A stretch of DNA of 64,000 nucleotides, from NCBI GenBank assembly GCA_021186555.1, contig JAJKFL010000003.1, forward strand, positions 50,493,630 through 50,557,629. Reading direction: 5' to 3'. The notes under the pieces were generated by a model. That model did no database searches. It saw nothing but the letters and a program-made list of their open reading frames with translations, and was not told the DNA's origin. This stretch comes from Reticulitermes speratus (Eukaryota > Arthropoda > Insecta > Blattodea > Rhinotermitidae). How positions within the stretch are numbered: position 1 is the first letter of the stretch; each line of letters begins with the position of its first letter. Made by a program: the position numbers and the translations under genes. Shown piece after piece: positions 56,486 to 64,000 of this stretch.

Positions 56486-56761
56486 AAAAAGGTAAAGTTC
56501 GACCTAGAACGGACCATGAAGGCCCAGAGGGGGAGCAGAAGTATAGCTCTACTCTTTCTTCAACCTCGGCGCTAGATGGGGTGGGTGGTCAACGCCACGC
56601 CCCGGCCGCTTTACCCCCGGGAAACAGACCTGATACCCATTTTACAGGAGGCTGGGTGGGTCCCAGGACCGTCTAGAAGGTGCGAAAAATCTCGGGATTC
56701 GATCCCGGACTGTCCAGCCCGTAGTGATTCGCTATACGACTGAGCTATCCGTAAACCAAGT
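56486..56761 (-). mobile_element. SINE3 copy, near-complete reference copy
   Basis: Antisense: GGTAAAG tail, GGACCATGAAGGCCCAGAGG, GCTCTACTCTTTCTTCAACC, CGGCCGCTTTACCCCCGGG, GGATTCGATCCCGGACTG (B box) and GACTGAGCTATCCGTA (A box). A 9-bp duplication, gcaaggata, lies at 56477-56485 and 56762-56770. Confidence 0.85.
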
Positions 56762-56869
56762 GCAAGGATATAAGTATTATATTTATTTGCTGAATTACGT
56801 ATACACGTACTTACGTATGTACTCAAATGTACACATCAGCATATATAAATACATGTGTGTATATTTACG

Positions 56870-57215
56870 TTGTGTGCCGGAGTTGTCCCAGCACGCCCTG
56901 CGGTACTCGAACCACGGACTTTCGTCGCGCGCTCAATCCCCTCCTACTTGGTTCCCCTCCATTTCCCCTCCTCTCCTGAGTTACTTCAGACCTGTGCGTG
57001 ATTGTGGAAAGCACTCTGAACCTGCCGTCTACTATAACATCTAAATTTCGTCTCGCCATGGGGGCAAAATTCTGTCCAGCAGTGATTGGTGAGGTCGGAG
57101 TCCTTGGCGTCGTCGTGGTCCGTCTTTGGTTTGTTGGTTTAGCCCACGACGACGCCAGTACATTATTTTGGTATGTATGTGCACAAGTAATTGCTTGATT
57201 AGTCTCGTCGGTATT
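56870..57215. other. Unannotated, GC-richer sequence
   Basis: The GGCGTCGTCGTGG and CCACGACGACGCC pair (57107-57151) can form a hairpin. No gene is supported. Confidence 0.3.
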
Positions 57216-57229
57216 TTGTATTATTGTTT

Positions 57230-57433
57230 TATTGTATGTTGTTGGTTAAAATATATATTATGATTTGTTCGATATATTGTATTTTGTTGTGTGCGCATCT
57301 CGCTTATCTGCGGGCCAGCATAGTAGAGCAGATATACAGAGAGGGTAGCCCAGAAAAGAGAGGGCCCGTGCAGATGGTAGCACTGAGCGTGGTTTCGTTC
57401 CTTTTGTGCCTGTGGTTGTTCATGTCGCCATGG
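57230..57433 (+). CDS. Weak candidate exon with one hydrophobic segment
   Basis: A plus frame to TGG at about 57433 is followed by GTAAGAA, a good splice-donor form. The frame encodes a charged part (SPEKRGPVQM) then a hydrophobic stretch of about 20 residues (VALSVVSFLLCLWLFM). A possible acceptor such as GTGCAG lies just before. No family was recognised and no partner exon found. Chance is the more likely explanation. Confidence 0.15.
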
Positions 57434-57479
57434 GTAAGAAGAACTCAAATGAATATGTGAGCGTGCTACTTCGTAGTTG

Positions 57480-58490
57480 TTTTTCGCTGCTCTTCACTAA
57501 CAAATTCTCACACAATTCAGCGTCAACTTGTCTTCACCGCTGTAGCAAGAATGTACTCGCATTCTGAGGAGCACACAGACCCTAGTCTGTAGCAGAACAT
57601 GAAGATATCCAGTACGTGACAACATGCAGGGACACTGCGTAGAACTCACAATATAAACTACTTGAGATAAGCAGAAACCCGCCTGCGGGCTCCTCGTATC
57701 TGCTAATTCTTCCGTGCAAAAACCATATCTTTACACTTCGCGTTTCAAATGCTCCCACAGTGACGGGAGCTGCTCTCCTCACCCCGCCCCCCGACACTCC
57801 GCATGTGACTCAAGCGCTATATCGGAAAGCACGAAATTTTCCATTCTTTTTTGTTTCTATACAAGAGGACTTGTTGAACCATATATACTAAATTCGGTAG
57901 GTGGATACTTGGGTAAATTGCACATCATATCAACTGAACTGCTTATTCGCTTCTGTCAACGCGTAACACAAAAAAAAAATTCGTTAGAGCTTAGGTTCTT
58001 CTGGCATGTAACACCGTGCTGTCTGGTACATAGGTGCTGCGTTCTAATAGAATGCACTGACTCTAGCGTTAGAATGTAAAAAAGCTAAGGCAGTGGTTTA
58101 CTCTGAAAAGACAGTTACCTATATACAAAACCACATTGCGTCACAAACCATATACTTACCTTTCAAAACCGTAAGAACTTTATCATGGATTGTCTCACTG
58201 TTTGTGACTGCGGATGAATCGCTATATCAGTGTATTGTATTATGCCGTATAGTATATTATACGATGACAGGTATGTAGGCTACATGTACACAATCTTCAG
58301 AACACTACCTCTATTTTCATCTTCAGGTAACCATAATGATATTTCTGCTGTAATTTTAAAATTAGTTTTGGTCCTGCCACTACTCCAGCCAGCCTCGAGC
58401 CGCGGAGGATGGATTTAAATCTCAGGGCAGTCTATGTAGGATTTACGGTGCAAAAAGTGGCACATAGACAGACTTTTCTCCGAATACTTC
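57480..58490. other. Unannotated sequence
   Basis: No recognisable gene or repeat. Confidence 0.4.
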
Positions 58491-58509
58491 TGTGTTCTTC
58501 TGTAAGTAT

Positions 58510-58781
58510 TTCTTCTTCTTCTCTTCTATGGCTCGACAGCCCTATATGGGCCTGGGACTCCTCGTTTCGTCGAGGTTTCATGATCACACACATTTGAGAC
58601 ACACCACAGTCGGTAGGACTCCTCTGGACGAGGGACCAGCTCGTCGCAGAGACCTCTACCTGACAACACACAACACTCACAAGAGACAGACATCCATGCC
58701 CCCGGGGGATTCGAACCCACGATCCTAGTAAGCGAGCGGCCGAAGACCCACGCCTTAGACCGCACGACCACTCGGATCGGC
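58510..58781 (-). mobile_element. SINE1 copy
   Basis: Antisense copy: CTATGGCTCGACAGCCC start, GAGACAGACATCCATGCC, GGATTCGAACCCACGAT, CCACTCGGATCGG end. A 13-bp duplication with one mismatch (cttctgtaagtat at 58497-58509, cttctgtaattat at 58782-58794). Confidence 0.9.
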
Positions 58782-59216
58782 CTTCTGTAATTATCATTCC
58801 ACCAAAGTTCAATACTCATTCACTTATCAATCACCGACGTTAAGTAATCTTATTAAATGACAGCATCTATAAGTAACACACTTAAGGAATTAGTTTTTAC
58901 AATGTGCAGCAAATTCAGGGCTTACAAAAAGCTAACCATTGGACCACCAGGCCGCATACCGACTGTAACTAACATATTCAGTTTTCATGCATGAATTTAG
59001 ATGTTAACGAAATCTGTGGTTTAATTACTGTTTGTAATATGGTGTAATTAACAGACGACACCCAGACTACGTTCCGCGCTTAAATAAACATCTCACGGAA
59101 AACGGTTCAAAGTGAATGTAAGAACTGTACACTATAATTCTCAGAAAATGGTGTAACATGCGAGATATCACTGATATGTATTTGGACTTTTTTTTATCGT
59201 CACTGACTACACAGAC

Positions 59217-59257
59217 ACGACGTTTCGAAAGCAAACTGCTTTCGTTTTCAGGTGCAC
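59217..59257 (-). ncRNA. Hammerhead-like core, left arm, G8 lost
   Basis: Minus strand: GCAC, CTGAAAA (G8 changed to A), C, GAAAGC-AGTTT-GCTTTC, GAAAC, GTC, GTG. Stems I and II are kept, but the box change should abolish cleavage. Confidence 0.45.
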
Positions 59258-59521
59258 TACAATCCTGAGAATAGCAATCTAAAAGAACCAAAAACCTACA
59301 AATTCATACGTAAGAGACAAAACAATCCAAAACTCTAAATATAAAAATAGTGTGTACAAAACTCAGTCTACAAATTGTAATAAAATGAAATGAATTATTC
59401 CTGATTAAAAATTAAAATCACATGATCTGAACATTACGTTTAGAGGTTTGGATCGTTTTGTCTCTTACGTATGAATTTGTAGGTTTGTGTCTTATATTAT
59501 TACTTATTCTGAGGATCGTAG

Positions 59522-59564
59522 TGCACCTGAAGACGAAAGCAGTGTGCTTTCGAAACGTCGTGTT
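59522..59564 (+). ncRNA. Hammerhead-like core, right arm
   Basis: GCAC, CTGAAGA at 59527-59533, C, GAAAGC-AGTGT-GCTTTC, GAAAC at 59552-59556, GTC, GTGT. Stem I CAC/GTG plus a G-U pair, stem II six perfect pairs. Stem III is ACGU. Confidence 0.6.
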
Positions 59565-59649
59565 CGTGTAATCAGTGACGATGAAAGAAGTCCAAGTACA
59601 CATCAGTGATATCTCGCATGAATGCAAGAAGTTGGTACATGTCTACCAA

Positions 59650-60480
59650 ACCACACTCTGTCTTAACCATCAAAACCGTATTCTGAATATAATCTTATTG
59701 TAAGAAGCAATTTTAACAAAAATATCTTACAGCAGAGATTTCGCATTATTTGTGTCAAAGCATTCGTTGGCAAAGTGGACGGTTTTTGATTAGGCCTAAG
59801 AAACTCTTAAGTTCGTATTTTATTTTTTGTCAGGTTTTATACAGGCATATATATATATATATGTCACTGGGCTCGGTTTGTTATGGTTTATTGAGGAGTA
59901 AGAAACAAAAGAGTGCATATTACACACTCGTCTACTTCGAATGGAAAACAAAAGCACAAACACTATATATAAAAAAGAATCGTGCAAAAGAACAAAATTG
60001 GCAACGGAGGGGGGAAAAGATGAAAAGAAAACAAGAGAAAACGACTGGTAGCGAAAGTTGAAATCTGGATGGTACAAATGTCACAAACATCCATGATAAT
60101 AAAGAAACGACTTGATTGTCATGGGTCCAGTTCTGCACCGAATAGCCTCTTCATAAAAGAAATAAAATCGGATTCTTAGTACTTTAACAATGTTGTACTT
60201 CCCCCACCCCTAAAGATATGCAGTATATTACACTCCTCGAGACAGCAAAACAGTAGCAAATATTTTCAGAACTCAAAATGTGCTCTTTTTTTCCCCCCCT
60301 TTACATTGCAAAAAATATCTGTAGGAATAGTGGAGTCAAATATCGCAATTTAAAAGAATGTCTTAACATAGTGTTTATTTATTTTTTCCTGGAGAAACGT
60401 ACATTTTTAAATTAAAGAAGCCGAAAATTTTTAATTTAATTTATGTCCAACAACATATTATTCAAGATTTCCAATTTATT
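59650..60480. other. Unannotated sequence
   Basis: An A/G-rich part lies at about 59990-60050. No gene recognised. Confidence 0.4.
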
Positions 60481-60494
60481 ACGATCGTATCGTA

Positions 60495-60787
60495 CACAGA
60501 GTCAAGGAGGAGAGGAATATCGTACATACAATAAAAAGAAGAAAGGCTAACTGGATTGGTCACATCTTGCGTAGAAACTGCCTTCTGAAAGACGTGATTG
60601 AAGGAAAGATAGAAGGAAGGATAGAAATGACGGGACGACGAGGGAGAAGACGTAAGCAGCTACTGGATGACCTTAAGGAAAAGAAAAGATACTGGAAATT
60701 GAAAGAGGAAGCACTAGATCGCACCCTGTGGAGAACTCGCTTTGGAAGAGGCTATGGACCTGTCGTAAGACAGACTACTGAATAAAT
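60495..60787 (+). pseudogene. LINE-B, 5'-truncated insertion with intact C-terminal frame
   Basis: A perfect 12-bp duplication, gatcgtatcgta, lies at 60483-60494 and 60788-60799. The frame from about 60497 reads RVKEERNIVHTIKRRKANWI, HILRRNCLLKDVIEG, RKQLLDDLKEKKRYWK and ends RGYGPVVRQTTE, then TAA. The truncation, duplication and short (AAT)-type tail are the marks of target-primed reverse transcription. Confidence 0.9.
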
Positions 60788-60809
60788 GATCGTATCGTAT
60801 CTCAAAATA

Positions 60810-61775
60810 TATTAAGACTTTTTGAGAAAAGGGTGTTAAAACGAAAACTAAACCCATTTTAATGCAGGGTTTCAAAATCTTGTCTGTAGAAATGAGTGAT
60901 AACTCCCTCGAAAGAGCATCAGCTAGTCTCAAGGCCTATACCTACATGGGACAAGACAAAGATAGGACAGAGAAAGCAGAAACACATTAACATGACGAGA
61001 CCAACGACAGTGTGTATGGCGGCAGAAGACTACGTGTCGTTGACGGCGCAATCATTACCATCAGTACAGAATACCGTCATATCGAGATGGATGAGATATG
61101 TGTGGCACGGAGCACACATGAGAGAGGTCGAAAATATTTACAAAATATTCGCTAAATATCTGAAAGCAAGATAACACTGTGAAACCCAGACATTGCGGGA
61201 ATGGCTTGAAAAATGTATAACACTTGTCTTAAATAAGGAAGATGTGAGAGTGAACACGAGACAACTTGGCTCAATATTGGCTCTTGTGGACAGGGTAGTG
61301 AAACTGCGGGTACATATAAGGCGAAGGAATCACTTGAAAATACAAGCTTCAAACTCTGAAACCCTCAGAATATACTGAAAAGAAGTATAGTTACGAAACC
61401 AAGTTTTCGCTATCATTTGGTAGTGTGCCAGTTTTGTTCACATTTGCGAAGAAGGCGGTGGGAAGTGTAAAAGAGAGAGAGAGAGAAGAAAAGTTGCAAG
61501 AGTGGAAATTTACCGCCTCGAAGTGCAAGTAACTGTAGTTGAACAGGAAAGTACAGAAGAAAACTGTTCAACCAGAAACGTATGAGGTTAAGTCGTTTAG
61601 AAGGAGAAGCAGAACTGCCCACTTGAAAACTTGCGTTCTTACTTATAAGGCGAAAACGATCTGGGAATGAAATGAGAGGCATGGGTCACATTTTGAAATA
61701 CTGCAGTCGCAAACACACCTCCCATAATGCCTCAGTATGTAACTAAATAGTTATATGAATCGCAGTTCTTACTGG
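60810..61775. other. Unannotated sequence
   Basis: A (GA)n run lies near 61473-61483. No gene recognised. Confidence 0.4.
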
Positions 61776-61783
61776 AAAGCTAA

Positions 61784-62096
61784 CGTAAAAATGGGAAAGC
61801 AATCCCATTACAGGCCTGACAAGGCCCTTAGGGATCCAGGAGGTTGAACCTCCCAGATTTCTAGACAATGGGCACATGAAGGTGGTAAGGTTGTCAGCCC
61901 TACGCGCAGGCCAACTTTACCCCCAGGAAATATTCCTGGTACTCATTTCTGTTACAGGCTGCGTCGACCCCAGGGCCATAGTGCAACCGAAACGATTATG
62001 TCAATGAAACATTTCAATAACACCATCGAGAATCGAACCCGCGACCTTCCGGCTTGTACCGCAGTGCCTCAACCAACTGCGGCACCGCGTGCCCCG
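61784..62096 (-). mobile_element. SINE2 copy, full length
   Basis: Antisense GGGAAAGCAATCCCATTAC, TTCTAGACAATGGGCACATG, GAGAATCGAACCCGCGACC and GCGGCACCGCGTGCCCC. A short duplication, aagctaa, lies at 61777-61783 and 62097-62103. Confidence 0.8.
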
Positions 62097-62104
62097 AAGC
62101 TAAG

Positions 62105-62435
62105 AGTCATTTAATCACAAAACATCCCTTATTTCTTATAATCAAGCAGTTTATTACTCCGCTGACAAGTGTCCGTCACTGGTCCCTGCCATGTCAGGCC
62201 GATCAGTTTATTATATTTCGCACTATTTCGCCACGCTTGCAACCAACACGCTGTGTATATGTCTCATATATCCCGTACGTGTTACAGATACCGCGAAACT
62301 TGTGCTTTTATACTCTTTGATTTTATCGCCCTGATAATATTTGGAATTCAGCACACATCACGGATATCCTGACAATGCCTTCTTTCGCGGCCAAGTCTTC
62401 GCTACTTACGAACTATTTTAATATTTTGTCGTCTT
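62105..62435. other. Unannotated sequence
   Basis: No gene recognised. Confidence 0.4.
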
Positions 62436-62439
62436 CGTC

Positions 62440-62995
62440 TAACTAACCAACTAACTCCATGGAGAAGAGTCCTTCTTGAAAAGCTAACAGGTCCTCAGCT
62501 TGTCATCTTAATTCCAGGCATTTTATGGAACCCGAAGATTCATTACCGCATTCACAACAGCCCGCCACCTGACCCTATCCTGAGCCAGATCAATCCAGTT
62601 CGTGCTTTCCATCCCACTTCTTGAAGATCCATTTCAACATTATCTTCCCATTTACACCTAGGTCTTCCAAGTGGTTTCTTCCATCAGGTTTTCCCACCAA
62701 AACCCTGTACGCATCTCTCTTCTACCCCATACGTGCCACATGCCCCGCCCATCTCATTCTTTTTGACATGATTACCCGCTTAATATTTGGTGATGAGTAC
62801 AGATCATTAAGTTCCTCGTTATGTAGTCTTCTCCACTCCCCTGTTACTTCATCCCTCTTAGGCCCAAATATTCTCCTCAACACCCTATCCTCGAACACCA
62901 TCAGCCGACGTTCCCCTCAGTGTGAGAGACCAAATTTCATACCCATACATAACTGGCAAAATAATATTTCTGTATATCTCAATCTTTATATTTTT
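62440..62995 (-). pseudogene. LINE-A C-terminal and 3' fragment
   Basis: Antisense of (AGTT)n-type tail (CTAACTAACCAACTAACTCC), NLRVP end, [24 protein letters not shown] and [19 protein letters not shown]. Frameshifts break the frame. It is the copy with the most LINE-A coding sequence. Confidence 0.8.
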
Positions 62996-62999
62996 GGAT

Positions 63000-63115
63000 A
63001 GTAAACTGGAACATCTCCGTCTAGGTCTTGCAACTGTCCTCTTGCCTGTTAGTTTCCTTACCAAAACGTTTAATGTGTTCCTCGTTCGTACCTTGGCTGT
63101 TTCAGATCCAACTAC
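63000..63115 (-). pseudogene. Second LINE-type C-terminal fragment joined to the previous one
   Basis: The minus frame reads VRTRNTLNVLVRKLTGKRTV then ARPRRRCSS, equivalent to the [11 protein letters not shown] and GRPRRRW motifs. It sits directly upstream (in minus order) of a segment that should precede it, so the two come from different copies or a rearrangement. Confidence 0.55.
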
Positions 63116-63486
63116 TCCCATCCATCCGGTACGTACGTACACATGCATAGACTATAAGCAGGTCGCACGACCTCAAGACGGAACCTGCAAGATGCGAGTT
63201 TTGTGGGCTGCGCGGATGGCCACTGGAGGGCGGAACCCCCAAGGGAAGGAAGACACGAAGACTACGTTACAGGAAGTAAGTGACAGCCCAGTTGACATGC
63301 AGCTCACTGCGTAAGAGAGCAAGCAATTCTGTAGTCACATAGTAAGTGATGTAGCCTCCAGCAAATCTGACGCCTAGGCCACACTCATGTTCTGTCACCA
63401 CACTCACGCCCTGCTCGCTACACTCACAGAAGACAGGCAAGCAGAAAGGGGGTCAATAAAGCTAAACCATAAATGAAAATGAAATA

Positions 63487-63671
63487 TAGTCGAACTCGTT
63501 TATAACGTCATGAAAGGGACTGAATATTTTGTGTCGTTATAAACGAGTGTCGTTCTAAACGAGTACTATAATGTTATGGTTAACAGTGAGGAATTAATTG
63601 GTACCACAGAATATCTGACGTTATAGACGTGGTGTCACTTAAACCGATGTCGTTTATACCGGGTTCGACTG
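63487..63671. mobile_element. Pogo/Tigger-type MITE, single unit
   Basis: TAGTCGAACTCG at the left and CGGGTTCGACTG at the right form inverted ends, with TA at 63485-63486 and 63672-63673. The interior (GTTAACAGTGAGGAATTAAT, CAGAATATCTGACGTTATAG) equals one unit of the expanded copy at 1.7-2.3 kb. Confidence 0.85.
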
Positions 63672-63679
63672 TATATCCC

Positions 63680-64000
63680 GTGGCATTTTGGACATTGTCG
63701 AATGTTCCAAGATTTCCAAATCACAACGTTTAAGAGAGGGAAGATTTAAAGATTCAGAAAATATTACACGAAACTCTAAATAGAGGTTCTCTTAATAAGA
63801 AGCGAAAAAGTAAGCCCTGAAACCAAGTAATCTTTAGTAGAAATGTTTTCTTGTTCGCGTGGTGGGATGAAGTAAATTCTCTACCTCACTGGCCCCTTGG
63901 CTGAGCTAATCTCAACCTCTTCTCTAGAGCTACAGCTTCTCCTACTGTTAAGAGAACAAACCAAATCATGACAGAAGCACGAGATCTACTTCCAGTTTTA
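63680..64000. other. Unannotated sequence
   Basis: No gene or repeat recognised. Confidence 0.4.

Larger units (their letters stand above)
59140..59640. repeat. Palindromic Penelope-like relic
   Basis: Arms of about 200 bp (59140-59345 and 59435-59640) in inverse: GCGAGATATCACTGAT at one end, TACAAATTCATACGTAAGAG further in. The arms carry two hammerhead-like cores. They have diverged by roughly one base in ten or less by eye. Confidence 0.75.

Noticed and set aside
1..64000. CRISPR arrays, bacterial operons or prophage
   Set aside because: No regular direct repeats with unique spacers; the window is plainly eukaryotic repeat DNA.

Overview
This window looks like intergenic or deep-intronic DNA from a large, repeat-rich arthropod genome. 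The sequence is AT-rich. Every open frame of any length is short, and none has the look of a host gene with exons in series. The types of SINE, the C-terminal fragments of non-LTR retrotransposons and the TA-flanked mariner and pogo relics fit a hemimetabolous insect. A cockroach such as Periplaneta is my best guess, from memory of similar protein fragments rather than from any search. I found no convincing host protein-coding gene, tRNA gene, rRNA gene, CRISPR array or bacterial-type feature. One weak exon candidate lies near 57.2-57.4 kb.

The most striking content is a family of short Penelope-like (PLE/pLTR-like) relics spread over the window. Many carry a type-I hammerhead-ribozyme-like core: a CUGANGA-type box, a stem-loop, GAAAC, a very short self-complementary stem III, and a closing stem I. 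The best cores are near 35.66, 37.46 (minus), 51.58, 52.56 and 59.54 kb. Stems I and II differ in sequence between copies but still pair. About thirteen relics are arranged head to head as long palindromes: 1.2, 8.4, 25.9, 31.8, 33.8, 34.0, 34.5, 35.26, 35.34, 37.4, 41.8, 51.5 and 59.1 kb.

The rest is layered transposon debris. A tRNA-Leu/Ser-like SINE (SINE1) has eight copies, most with clear target-site duplications. A second tRNA-like SINE (SINE2) has five copies, two of them in a tandem duplication. A third (SINE3) has about nine copies or fragments, one split by a SINE1. A fourth tRNA-like unit is at 8.1 kb. Two non-LTR retrotransposon families, LINE-A and LINE-B, are present only as C-terminal and 3' fragments. 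A minus-strand retroelement fragment at 50.8-51.2 kb carries a PD-(D/E)XK-like motif. A pogo/Tigger-type MITE occurs as a single unit at 63.5 kb and as an internally amplified copy at 1.7-2.3 kb. Mariner relics are at 26.1, 26.5, 33.2 and 40.0 kb.

Four copies of an unclassified interspersed repeat (R-X), a minisatellite of about 27 bp at 28.8-29.4 kb and many microsatellites and G/C homopolymer runs complete the window. Nothing here forms a working gene set. The window is best read as a record of successive insertions, several of them nested.
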